Origin: Paramarasmius palmivorus
Lineage: Eukaryota > Basidiomycota > Agaricomycetes > Agaricales > Marasmiaceae
NCBI GenBank assembly: GCA_037176845.1
Contig: JAYKXP010000057.1
Coordinates: forward strand, 62,001 to 126,000
Direction: 5' to 3'
DNA: 64,000 nucleotides
Under the pieces are notes generated by a model. The model saw only the letters and a program-made list of their open reading frames with translations, searched no databases and had not been told where the DNA came from. Both the position numbers and the translations under genes were made by a program. Positions 45,596-57,116 of this stretch are shown here, one piece after another (position 1 is the first letter of the stretch; the number at the start of each line of letters is the position of its first letter).

Positions 45596-46386
45596 GTTAT
45601 TGAAGTGTTGGCATTTCTTTCTGTCTTTGGGTGCAGTGAATGGACTTGAAGGTTCCTCGGTCGAGATGTATTACTCTTATATATGCAATATACCCAAAGA
45701 TGTATGCTCCTGACACGGAGAGGTTGAAGATCTAGAGCGCTCAAGTATGAGCACAATATCCACGTCGTGGATCGTTCATATCATGCATTATTGCGCACCG
45801 GGGTCCGGCTTCGACACACTGAACATTTTTCCTTCTGACCACCACCATCATGTGATTATCACTCACCAGGTGTTTTTGATACACTCCATGAAATCGCACC
45901 GGCTAGGGAGATCAAACCAAGATTCTGGACTATGGTCCTTCGAGATTTGGCAAAACAAAGAGTGAGTAGCTACATTCCTGTTCGGTTCTCTGACCCTTGA
46001 GCGATCAACGTTCAACGTTCAACATTCAACTCCATAGACGGGCCCCTACAGCGTCAAAATGATAAAATCTCGCATTCAAAAGATCGTCCAACAACCTAAC
46101 AAAAACTGAAACGACTTTCCCTTGCACGAGACTATCGGTAGTCAGAGAAAGGAAGATCATCGCCTCGACCTCTTCCGATCCATTCGAAGCATTCGGTCTC
46201 TCGACGCCGTATCTTGCTCTACTTATAGTCTATTAGCGAACCTGTGTTCGCAATTTCCAATAGTATGTGGTCACTTTCTCTTCCATTTCCTCGTTTCTTA
46301 CTAACTCTCCACTACCAACCAGGTACTTCACCGGAAGTTTCGTCATGAAAGCGGCTCCCGGGTGCAAGTTACCAGTTCCGCCAGTG
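45596..46386. other. Intergenic region
   Basis: No gene is supported. It contains the 7-bp tandem repeat at 46005-46030. Confidence 0.4.
46005..46030 (+). repeat. 7-bp tandem repeat (TCAACGT)
   Basis: Three and a half copies: TCAACGT, TCAACGT, TCAACAT, TCAAC. AACGTT within the array is palindromic. It lies about 400 bp upstream of the fasciclin gene. Confidence 0.6.
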
Positions 46387-46394
46387 TATATAAA
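46387..46394 (+). promoter_or_regulatory. TATA box
   Basis: TATATAAA lies 39 bp upstream of the fasciclin ATG at 46426, implying a very short 5' leader. Confidence 0.55.
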
Positions 46395-46425
46395 CCGCCT
46401 TGATCAATGAACGACTCACCAAGAC

Positions 46426-47604
46426 ATGAGATTCCTGCTCCGACTTTCACTTCTCCTCGTCACTGCGCTTCTAGCAGCAGCAGGCAAAGACTTCTCCAAA
46501 CTCAGGGATGGCCTCAAGCAATATGGGCTAACCTCTTTTGCTGACCTCAATATTGCCGAAACCCAAACTGGGAAGACGATTTTATCTCAGCTGTCGGAGG
46601 GAACGAACTTCGGTATCTTTGCTCCAACCAATGCCGCGCGTGCGTGTTCTTCTTTATCCATGCTAGGTAACTCATTTTTGGCGCCTATCTGCAGTGAGCG
46701 AGCTTTCGATTAATACCACAATGGACGCTGAGCTTGTCGCCATACTCGTTTCATACCACATTACCCAAGGCAACTACTACCACTCCGTCGACAAGAGCAT
46801 CTTTATCGACCCGTTCCATTATGACACCATCGCTACGACTCTCCTCAATCAGTCGACCTTCGTCCAGTTGGAGAATGGCTTGAATCAGGTTATTGCTTGG
46901 AAGCAAAACGGGAAGGACATCAACGTTCTTAACCAGCCGTAAGTTATTTTACTACTTGCACCCTTTGTTTCCATCGCTGATCATTGAAACTGAACAGACA
47001 AAACACCCATGTTCTAGATGCCTTCCTCATTGAAGGCTACGCCATCTTCTCCGTCGACCATGTCTTGAGCCCACCGCCACAGCTTTCTGTCGTGCTCAAG
47101 AACAACACGGTGGGTAAAACCGATAAAATTCGAGCATTGCTCGACACCACCTATGTCGATATCCCAGATGGCAAGAACAAAACTTTGCTCAAGTACTTTG
47201 ACGAGTTTTATTTGAATGGGTATACGTTCTTTGCGCCGAGCGACGATGCATTTGGGCCGCCGTTTAATACGGTGTTGGCGGGGATGAAGTCGGACGAGAT
47301 TTTGCAGTTGTTATTGAATCATGTGCGCCTTCCTTTTCCTTGCTTTCTTGTAGTGCTCATTGGTGCGAATCAATAGGTTGTCAACGGAACGACAGAATAC
47401 TCAAACCATCTTGATTCTGGGTTGAAAGCTATCACGGGTCAATCTACTGAACTGGACTATGGAAAGGACGGGAAGGTGCTGTATGTGAAGAGCGGGAATG
47501 TCATCACGAAGGTCTTGCAGCCCGATGTGTTGGTTAGAAATGGGGTTGTACATGTGATCGATGCTGTTCTGACGGATGTACCCAACAAAAAGCAGTCTGA
47601 CTGA
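46426..47604 (+). CDS. Secreted FAS1 (fasciclin) domain protein
   Basis: Cell-surface or secreted adhesion-type protein. Four exons (46426-46639, 46695-46938, 46998-47322, 47377-47604) give 336 residues. A signal peptide (MRFLLRLSLLLVTALLAAAG) is followed by two FAS1 domains. Domain 1 has TNFGIFAPTNAAL and VAILVSYHITQGNYY (H1/YH-like) and ends VLDAFLIEGYAIFSVDHVL. Domain 2 has GYTFFAPSDDAFGPPF, LLLNHVVNGTTEYSNH and VRNGVVHVIDAVLTDVP. Several N-glycosylation sites occur (NTT, NQS, NNT, NKT, NGT). No GPI signal is visible, as the protein stops soon after domain 2. Confidence 0.9.
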
Positions 47605-48698
47605 GGATCTTTTGATCGTCGAATGTGCCGCCAGTACTTATAATTAGTCTCTTGAAGCTCGGACACTGTACTTATATATGGGCATTTCATCTCCATATCC
47701 AGGCTTTTGGTAAGGTGGGAAAATTACAAATCAGAAAAGCTTTCCTCTTGACGCCGATCATGCGAAATTGCGAGTTCAAATGAAGTTGAACAGGCTAGCT
47801 GAACAGCTGCAGTGCATGTTCCTTCGGTTTATACACCCTAATTCACTACCCAACAGCATCCAACTCAGACTCGCACGGCTGACCGCCCCGCTCTCACAAT
47901 ACGACTTTGCTGGCACATTACGCATTTTTAATCGGCGGTTTCTATTCGCTAGCCCTTTTCGTGGCACTGCGGGGAGAAAGGGGTAGTGGAATAGAGAAAA
48001 AGGTGTACAAAGTACGATCATTCGAGAAACGAAACGTTGGTTGTAATGTTTACCATTGCTACTTAGGGATTGTGATTATCGACACTGATTCCGCGGACGA
48101 GATCCTACTTGGGAGCACGATCTCAATCGTCGGATGCACCAAGCCTCTGGGCTCTGTGTCGTGTCTTATATCTTGGTCGCAAGCCATGTCCCGAAGACGC
48201 GCCCCAGCATTTCTCTGACCAATGCCACCCAAAATAAATCATATCCGCAGGCGACCTTCCAATATACCCATTCATAATTCGTTTTGCCAAATATCGAGTT
48301 GTTGAACAGATTGTGGTGCGACCGCAACCGAGACATTCGGAGGCCTAGCACTACATTTACCCCTTGCTGTTTGTGGGGTAGGGCTTCTGCGATAATCGGC
48401 GAATAGACCAAGCACAGAATTGGCACGAAGATACGGCTCATATTTTATTTCATGGTTTGGGTCTATTACATTGATATCTTCCAAGAGGACGATGGGTCGT
48501 CGCGCGCGCGCAATCTCCCCCCATCATTGTCATTTTTGAGGGTAGTATTGGGACAGTCTAACTTTTTATCTTGAACCAGACACATGGTTGATCGCACCAT
48601 CGGCACTTAGGAGTGCTGTTCAGACCCTGCGCGGCGGGTGTCGCGGGCACCTTATCGGCTTATTAGTTGTGCAATATGTTAACCGACACAAGGTAACC
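47605..48698. other. Intergenic region
   Basis: No gene is supported. A short (CG)n run lies at 48501-48511. Short frames on both strands (47768-48218 plus; 48166-48484 minus) have no domain. Confidence 0.4.
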
Positions 48699-48706
48699 TA
48701 TAAGTA
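48699..48706 (+). promoter_or_regulatory. TATA-like box
   Basis: TATAAGTA lies 70 bp upstream of the ATG at 48769. Confidence 0.4.
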
Positions 48707-48768
48707 GGGCAAGATGAATTTACCTCTTCAGGGTCCTCTTCGCTCAATCATTCCTTGCATTTTACACC

Positions 48769-50383
48769 ATGGGCTCCTTTATCCCGACTATGGCCATCCT
48801 CCCTCGGGCAGTCGGGAGTGGCGGCACGATCCTACCTCCTACAGCCGAGCAGATTGCGATGGCAAAAACAGTGGAATCTATGTGAGTCTGTGTGGTACTG
48901 GTAGGACATGAAGCTGATTTAGCCATGGCTACTAGTTACGGTCCAACTATTATCGGAATACTCTTTGCTATGATCCTTTACGGTGTTTCGATTACTCAGG
49001 TATGGTCTCCCCAACAGCATTATCGGTGAATCTGACTTTTCTGATAGATGTATTTCTACTTGAATGCATTCAAAGAGGACAAATGGTGGATGAAGTACCT
49101 GGTTTGTGGTTTCTTCGACGTCATATTCACTCGACCACTGATTTGCGTTGTTCGATTGAAGCTGCTCTCTCTATTCATCCTCGATACGAGTATCGTCGCC
49201 CTTGACTTTCAGTTTCTGTACGAAACCCTCGTCAAACATTTCGGTGAATCTCGCATTCCTGTCCTTCGACCAACAAGATCAGACTTACCTTCCGTTCAGG
49301 GTTCTCGTCCACTGCTATGAAAGCCGGATGGGGTGAGTTTTCCTTGTCTTCAAAATTCTGTTCTGCTAATCGAGATGTTTCCAGCGTTTGGCGTCAGTGA
49401 GTGATCTTTGATTGTTTGAATAAATAACGGGTTAATGACCAAATGCACAGACCGCGGCTTGACTGTACGCTCATTTGTTCGCGTCCTTCGCTCTTTCTGA
49501 TCTGGATAAACGAAACAGGGACTTGTCGGAGCTATCGTTCAATGCTTCTTCGCGTGGCGGGTTCAAAAGCTCACTGGGATTAGGACGCTGTGCGCTCTGA
49601 TCGTTGCTCTGTCGCTTGTTGGTCTCGGTGAGTACTCGAAGCCTGCAATTCAGATCACCTCATTTCTTACATTTTCGTCTATTCAGGTGGCTCTATTGCC
49701 CTGGCCATCACATTGGCGCAGGTCACGTTCGCTGATTTCGATGCATTCAAGACTAGCGCAATTGTCTGGCTCATTGCCACTGCAGTTGCCGACGTTGCTA
49801 TCACGTTCTGCTTAGTCTGGTTCCTAGTGAGTCGTTGGAGAATATGCATTTTTGATCGATTCTGAATCGCGGGTGCAGAGAAGCAAGAAAGGAGGTATCA
49901 AGCAAAGTAATCAAGTCATCGATCGGATTATTAGACGTGAGTTGTCTCTAGCCTGTGAAGAGTTTTTTTGAGTTGATGCCCCCCTTAGTGACGATGGAAA
50001 CTGGTGCTTTAACAACAATTTTCGCGATTATGGATCTCATTTGCTATCTCACCATGGGTAACGTCCGTATTTCCATTTATGCACTGTGATCGCTTTACCA
50101 ACGATTCCTGCAGGTCAATGGCGCTCACATCACGTTCCAAGTCATTCTCTCAAAACTCTACATCAACTCTCTTTTAGCTAGTCTTAATTCTCGTGTGGGG
50201 AACTGGTCTTCCAGTAAAAGCAACAGCGGGACTACCAAACCAGGAGACGCATATGCTATGTCAAACAGAATTGAACGGATCGACCCCACACAGGTATATG
50301 TCACAGTGGACCATGAAGTCGACGGCGGCAGCAAGGGCAGTTGCGAGATACAGGATAGGAAGATGATGAATGTTTCTGTCTAG
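48769..50383 (+). CDS. DUF6534-type seven-helix membrane protein
   Basis: Second DUF6534 member of the window. Twelve exons: 48769-48881, 48936-48999, 49048-49101, 49162-49243, 49300-49332, 49385-49396, 49451-49464, 49519-49627, 49687-49826, 49879-49936, 49989-50062, 50114-50383. They give about 340 residues. Helices include PTIIGILFAMILYGVSITQ, LLSLFILDTSIVALDFQFLY and TLCALIVALSLVGLGGSIA. The DUF6534 region is VADVAITFCLVWFLRSKK, then IDRIIRLTMETGALTTIFAI, DLICYLTM and ILSKLYINSLLASLNSR. This last is a textbook family ending, followed by a hydrophilic tail. Two consecutive micro-exons of 12 and 14 nt were placed from phase and splice signals. Function is unknown. Confidence 0.82.
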
Positions 50384-51084
50384 GTCCCACTGCTTTTCGG
50401 TTGGGTTTCCGGTCGCTGGATCTATGTACTTTCTACAATAAATTGTATGGGTTTGGGTTGTTACACAATGCCTGGTGCTCAAAACTGGCTTTGCAAAATA
50501 TGACGTTCATCACACTGCAGCAAAATGGCCTGGATCCATGGGCAACGTTGTGCCCACAATTTGTTGGTCTCCCCTAGGCAGATCCGATCGCTTAATATGA
50601 GCGATTTCTGTACCCTGTTGAGTCCAACCACCATGACCGAACCCAAGACACTTATTGGACACTTATGGAAAGTTCGGGGGGATCTGCGGAGGAGTGTAGT
50701 AGCGAGCATATCGCGCGGTAAGTTTTAGCAGGCCTGGTACGTTGGCCGTGCTGGCAGATGCTTGCAAGTTGAACTTGTGGCAAGCGTAAAAATTAGGGCG
50801 CTGTTTCGGCCCTCGGGCCGGCTGCAACGGACCACGTGGAACTTCTCTATTTTGCCCGAATCCAATCAATCGATACTTATGTCCTTATATGTTCTCAAAC
50901 TCTCCGCGACAAAGAAAGGGTGATGAAGCTTCTAAATGAAATTCAGAACGCGTGTTCTCGCGTTGTTTTCGCGTCTCTTTCACCGACGCCTCGTGTTCGC
51001 GCGTGGGAACGGAAAATCAACCGGATCCCCAAATTACTCCCTCTTTCTCTCTATCCATCATCATCTCTGGTTCTTTGTTGGACG
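50384..51084. other. Intergenic region
   Basis: No gene is supported. A palindromic CACGTG E-box occurs near 50832, about 250 bp upstream of the F-box-like gene. The leader 51041-51080 is pyrimidine-rich. Confidence 0.4.
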
Positions 51085-52653
51085 ATGAGCCTCTCAGTTA
51101 GCAACCAGGTAACTTGACTTTCGTTTTTCCTGTGGCTCACTCAAGTACTCACCTCAAATTCTCACCCAAATCAGGTCTCTTCGATACAGGAACTGGTTGA
51201 AAGCATCATTGATGAACTGAGGGATTCCCCAGAAACTCTCAAATCCTGCAGCCTAGTCACGTCGAACTGGGTCTCCCGTTCTCGATGGCACCTAGTGTGG
51301 GAACTCGAGATGACACCCCCGTCTATCAATCACATATCCGGACGAGATCGCGAAAAACTCATAGACGAAACAAAGGCCCGATATGACAAGTTGCTCGACA
51401 TCCTCGACAGTCCTCAATGCACTTTCTACGCTTCCGTGTATCGCCTGGTATTCCGCGGTGCTAGGGATGTGGAACGGGCTCCGTGTTTTACCACAGACCA
51501 AGAATGGCTGGAACCCCTTCTCAGCCCAAGCCGTTTAGCGAAGTGGACGGGAGTAACGGAACTTTGGTTCGATGACATATGCCACGGGACCGTCTGGTAT
51601 TCAGAAGCCTGGAAGAATTTCTTTGCAAAGGATGCTGATGCTAGGGTGGTGAATTTTAGGGAGAAAATTGAATATCTCTCTCTTGTTCATCTGCCCGTTC
51701 GCCACCCCAAAACCGTCCTAGAGATTGTTGGTTCGGTATCCCTCTTTCCGGCGGTCGAAGAGCTCCAGATTGGGCTGTATGTCCCTCCAAACATATATGT
51801 TGGGCACGACCCAGCTATTGAGTCCGAGATGATGATGGCCAGCATTGCGGATTTGCGCATGGAGACGGCGAAGTTGGGCGAACCACCAAAGAAACTTACC
51901 GCCCTAGAGATGTTCAATCGGTGGAGTGTCTGGGTCGTTTCGCCGTGTCGAGTTTTGTGGAGTTGGTTTACTGTAAAAAAGGTCGTGCTGGAGACGTTGA
52001 CTATCAAGATCGATTTAATGACGCCAGGGGATTTCTATTACCTTGAAGACTACCTTACACAAATTGGGCCGGAGTTGAAGTATCTCGATTTTACGACGGC
52101 ATTTCATGGAGACTACGAATTCCCACCTGAAGCCGCTTTTGAAAAGAGGCTCAAGCTCCGGCTACTACTAGGTGAGTCTTATTATCTGTGACGCACATCC
52201 AGGAAACTGCTAATGAATATATACGCAGCTCAATTTCATATCGACCGAATATTGGCTCAATCGACAAGCATTACGGATGTCAGCATCGAGCACGTCTTCT
52301 TTTATGACGTTCGGAATAAATGCCCGATGTCTCTTATGCAACCTCGTCGATTCTTGGATGCCATCCCAGGGACATCGCTGGAGCGACTGACTATCTACGT
52401 GAGAGCTGACATGTCTATAGAGGCCGAAGATATCAATGCCGATGAAGAGAGGGACGAGTGGAAGGAGGCGGACGCAATACTTGCGAATGCTACTGCTTTT
52501 CCTCGGTTGGAAAAAGTTGCTCTGTTGGTATATATTGGTTCTGAGATCAAGTTTAGCTCGGAGGAGGAAGCAGTGACGGCAAAGGACATTGAAGACTACC
52601 TACGACCTTTATTTACTGGCTGTGAAGAAAGGGGTATTCTTTACTTCAACTGA
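51085..52653 (+). CDS. F-box-like protein
   Basis: Three exons (51085-51108, 51175-52171, 52229-52653) give 481 residues. The N-terminus VSSIQELVESIIDELRDSPE followed by TLKSCSLVTSNWVSRSRWHL is the usual mushroom F-box-like pattern (LPxELxxxIIDxL-type helix, then LxxCxLVxxxW). The rest has scattered repeat-like strands (VTELWFDDICHG, KIEYLSLVHLP, AVEELQIGLY, LEKVALLVYIG) typical of degenerate leucine-rich-like repeats. F-box proteins recruit substrates to SCF ubiquitin ligases, but many mushroom copies are rapidly evolving and of unknown role. Confidence 0.72.
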
Positions 52654-54657
52654 TGTTAGATTTATATTTACGAACACTTTCATGTAATAGCGGCAAGGAC
52701 GAACTCAGGCCAAGCCTACACCTTGTAGCGCTCATGCACGTGCACGAGCGCCTGTATTATTTTCCACGGTATGGCTCTCTGAGTCTTCGACTCGCTAGCA
52801 GTCAAGACGTCGACTACATCATCTCGCGTCCTCCTCCGGGCGTCAGAGTAGTATGACTAGTACTAGTATAACTCGCGCCAATTGCAACATTCAACCGGCC
52901 ATGTTGCTCGTTGAACGTTGACCTCCCTCACGCTCTCCTTTCATTCTATGTTTGTTGAAAAGTCTTCGACTTGCAGAATGTTATATCGGGCCCTCAAAAC
53001 TGCTACAGCAAAGACCATCATCCGACTTGCAGCAACTGCGTTACCGACATTCCTCACCCATTATTGTCACCGGACGCCAAGACGACGGACCCTACAATCC
53101 CTTCGCACACCCATAATCTTCGGGAAGCGTTGCATGGTGGCATCCTGTGGCATCAAAGGGTTCGACTCGGATGACCGGTCCGTATGTCGTTGCTCGCGAT
53201 GAAGATTATACCTCCATGCATCACCTCTTGCATTGCTCAACCTGGAGACGATCATTGTGGGCACATGTCAAGAAGAATACTGGTTCGGGCTTTGAGGAGA
53301 TTGGAGTAAAAGCTGTGGTTTGATAAAGTGCAATGAAGGGCTGGATATGTTGAAGGACGATGGTGTTCTGGAAACCTGGCAGTGTGGACCATTTATGACC
53401 ATTTCTCAAAGAGGGAGCGGGTCGGACAGTCCAAGACGGTGAAATCGGAGGATTACCGCTTCTAGTTTCCTAAAATTAACGTCCAGGCCCTGGCAAAGAG
53501 GAGGTCGGTCGGGGGGACAAATTTGATTCCGAGTACGGTATTTCACTGAAGGGAGACAGGGATGGTGGTGGCGGTGACCAACCTGAGTAAAGCTGATCTA
53601 AGTATTGCCTGTAGTTTATCCGTGTACTTGGGGCTTACACAACTCATACAAGTACTTAGTCAATTACTTAGTCTGCGTTACCTTGTGTTGTCTGTACATG
53701 TATGATGAATTATGATTTGACAAGCTTCGATCTGGTCTGAGGCCCAAAGCTCAGCGCTCAGACTCAGACTGGCCGACGCGACGCGGACGGAAAACGTGTT
53801 TTCTCCGTGGGAAAGGTTTGTCTCTCTTCTCTCGAACCCAATGTCTCAATCTGCATTTCTTGAACATCCATGTTATCGCTGTGCGTTCGATATCCATGTC
53901 ATGCACGGAGGTATTCTGATCTCTTTGAAACCCCAAACCCAGGTCAAATCTGAAACAACGCGCCCAAACTTGAAGCTTGAAGTTCATAGTCGTATCATTG
54001 GCAGTTTTTGCGTGCAGGGTCACAATCCGACGGGTGCGTCTCTAACTAGGCTATATCTAGCTATACGTTTCCCCTGATAGCCCGATGTTTGCCTTCATAG
54101 CATTCTCACCCGGTAACAACCATCGAAAGAGCACGCAGCACACTGAAGAGGCAGGGTGACGAAGAACTCGGCACCAGGGTCCAGGGGTGACTCGTGAGTC
54201 CTCCCTTCGCGTTATCCTCCTTGGCCAATTCTTTACATAGATAAGGTACGGATGTGCATTGCGAACGCCTGCCTCCGGCACTTATTCATTCAATCTGGGG
54301 ATTTTCAACAGATAGATTGGAAGTGTGGGAGCCGCATGTAGTAACTTCGGTTTCGCATCACCGCTCGTATAAACCGAGGGGTGGACTATGCTGCATGTGC
54401 TTGTGGACCCCCCTCTCCAGCTACATAGAGTTTCGAACCTCGACAGCGAATAGGATTCGAACGGTTTTGTCTATGAATAAACTAGGCATGTCTATACTCT
54501 TGTGCATGCCTATCAAACACAGCCCTGGTTACTTTCCATACCCTGGATGGTTGTCAAAAATTCGCCGGTTCAATCGTGTGTCATCAGAATTATTGATCGG
54601 GGCGCGATCGGGGTAGCTCCCCGTGTTCCCCCAAACACTTCCACGACCGACAGGCGA
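52654..54657. other. Gene-poor 2-kb interval
   Basis: No gene is supported. A 67-codon frame at 52971-53174 with a Cys/His-rich segment (CYSKDHHPTCSNC) has protein-like composition but no start, splice partners or known domain. Frames around 53750-54080 overlap on both strands without features. Confidence 0.4.
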
Positions 54658-54664
54658 TATAAAT
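54658..54664 (+). promoter_or_regulatory. TATA box
   Basis: TATAAAT lies 58 bp upstream of the P450 ATG at 54716. Confidence 0.45.
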
Positions 54665-54715
54665 GGACCCTTTATGATCTAGTAGACCGTTCAATTCCAC
54701 CCCAAGCTCGCGACG

Positions 54716-57040
54716 ATGGGCTTGGACTTGCCATTCTTCGTTTATACACCTTTGCTCCTTGCTCTATCAACGCTTTTACTCCTCGCACTTCGTGCCAAGA
54801 GAAGATCACTAAAGTTTTTGCAAGGACCCCCCAACCCCAGCATTCTCTTTGGTGAGTTCGTTCTTCTCTCCTCCGCGAAGTGTTCTAACCTGTAGGCTCG
54901 TAGGCAATGATTATGACCTCACTAATCAACTCGAGGTTTCTGCTATGGAGATGAAGTGGTTTAAGCAATATGGTACTGCATTCAAGGCGACGACGTGCTA
55001 TAACGTGGGTTTTCTCGTATGTCTTCCCGTCTCATGCTCAACTTTTCAACCGGAATAGGAGGATATGCTTATGATCCGCGATCCACGAGCTCTACAACAC
55101 ATGTTTCATAAATCCACCTACAAGTACAGGAAGTCCGCAGATACCGTTCAAGCGACATACAAGATATTCGGACCTGGTGTGGCTACTGTTCAGGGTGTGT
55201 TGATAATCCTATGTGAAGATTTTGGGCTCTAACGTGTTCATGCTAAAGGTTCCATTCACCAACGTCAGCGCAAGATCCTCAATCCTGCCTTTTCAGCTAC
55301 GCAAATGAAGCCGCTTGTTTCCATCTTCCAGAAGATCACCAACACGGTACAGTTTCATACCTACATTTCCAGATCATCAGCTCACTCCCAGTAAATAGCT
55401 ATCCGTTAAATGGAAAGAGCAGTTGCAATCCGGCTCACAGGTGATAGACACGACTAAATGGTTCCCAAATATGACTCTTGATGTCCTCGGCGAAAGTACG
55501 TTTTATCACTCTTACTGTCCTTCAATTCATTAACGACTCTTCTAGGCGTGTTTGAGTACGACTTTGGGGCTCTTGAATCTAGTGATAATAAGCTCGCTGA
55601 TATGGTCCGGAATCTCTTGTGTGTCGCACAACTCTCCGTCTCCGCATTCAACTAACAGCTTCGTAGCGTCGACACCACGCGTCCCACACCGGCCAAATAC
55701 CTCTATCGTGCTCTTCGACGTAATCTTCCTTCTTCCATCCGCCGTTTGACCGAGTTCTTCCCTACAAAGGAAGATGTTCGATGGAAAGCTTGGTTAGATG
55801 CCTCCCAGGGTGAAGCAAAGAAGCTGTACGAGAGGAAAATGCAGGATGAAACCAGTCAGGAGAACGATATCTTGGGTGTCATTTGTGAGTTTTCTCTTGT
55901 ACTTTGAGTGCAAGCAGATGCTCAGTGCGGTCTTGTAGCGAGAGCACTACATGCTACTGATCCAGAGAAACAGCTAGATCAAGAAGAGGCTTTATCCCAG
56001 ATGGCGTATGATTCCTGTCTCTTTTCACTCTCTTTATCTGAACTTTGTTACGCAGGACAATCATCTTAGCAGGCCATGAAACGTCCGCGAATACGTATGT
56101 CTCCGCTGTTTGCAATAACGACCATTCTCACGTTCGTTCTAGGTTAACGTGGTTGTTCTATCAACTTGCCCGGCACCCTGCAGATCAAGAAAAACTTCTT
56201 AAAGAGATCCAACACGTCAAAGAACAAAAGGGGGATGAAGAACTAACCGCCAACGACTTTGAGGCAATGCCATTCCTCAACGCCGTCATCAAGGTGAGAC
56301 TTTGTTTATTGTGACTGGATCTGCATCTAATATGCCCGCAGGAAACACTCCGTCTCCACCCAATCGTTTCTTCTTTGTTAAGAGAGCCAGAAACAGATGA
56401 CGTCATCCCACTCGCCTATCCTGTTGTCTCGAAATCCGGAGAGATGTTGGGAGAGATTCCGGTTGTGGAAGGCCAGCGCATCGTGGTTTCTATTATCGGG
56501 TACAATTAGTACGTCTCTTTTCTCTCTGCCTGTCTCAAGACGACTGATTGAACGTGTGATAGTCTCAAAGAAGTTTGGGGCGACGATGCCGAAGAATGGA
56601 ATCCTGAACGACACTTGGATTCAAAGAGACAAACAACCCTGGGTGTTTATGGGAATCTGTGAGAATGTCTTCACTTTGGTATAATAGATCAAAAGGCTGA
56701 CGAACTCTTGCAGGATGACCTTCAGTATGGCTAAAAAAAACCTCTGTTATTCCGGTCACTAATAACTTTATTGTAGGTGCTGGTATTCGCTCATGCATTG
56801 GCTGGCGATTCGCGTACGTATCCCTGTGTTTTCGAGCACGAGTATGCACTTATTCACTATCTGCCACACAGCGTGCACGAGGTTCAGACTGTGGCCGTTA
56901 ACCTTCTCGAATCCTTCCAGTTCTCTATGCCGAAAGACGTAGAAGTGATGATGGTTCAAGCCGGATTCACTCAACCCATGGTTAAGGGCAGGCTGCATGA
57001 AGGCTTCCAGATGCCTTTAGAGGTTAAACTTCGAGATTAG
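54716..57040 (+). CDS. Cytochrome P450 monooxygenase
   Basis: Second haem monooxygenase. Fifteen exons: 54716-54851, 54904-55004, 55059-55194, 55249-55346, 55399-55495, 55546-55618, 55667-55884, 55939-56005, 56056-56094, 56143-56293, 56342-56508, 56563-56658, 56714-56724, 56777-56813, 56872-57040. They give 531 residues. Anchor FFVYTPLLLALSTLLLLALR; then LQGPPNPSILFGN; helix C QRQRKILNPAFSATQMKPL; helix I ILAGHETSANTLTWLF; helix K ETLRLHPIVSSLLREPE; WNPERHLDS; haem loop FSAGIRSCIGWRFAVHE. All signature residues are present. An 11-nt micro-exon (56714-56724) lies just before the haem loop. Pattern resembles fungal multi-substrate oxidases, but CYP family is not assigned. Confidence 0.92.
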
Positions 57041-57116
57041 ATTAGTCTAAGGATACACGTTCATATCGTATTGTCTATAAGTGATAATCGTACACATTAC
57101 TTCTTTAGTCATCCAT

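Noticed and set aside
48501..48511. (CG)n run
   Set aside because: Short simple repeat of no clear meaning.
54421..54470. GTTCGAATCC on the minus strand resembling a tRNA B box
   Set aside because: The flanking bases do not form a T stem, and no A box or acceptor stem can be placed.
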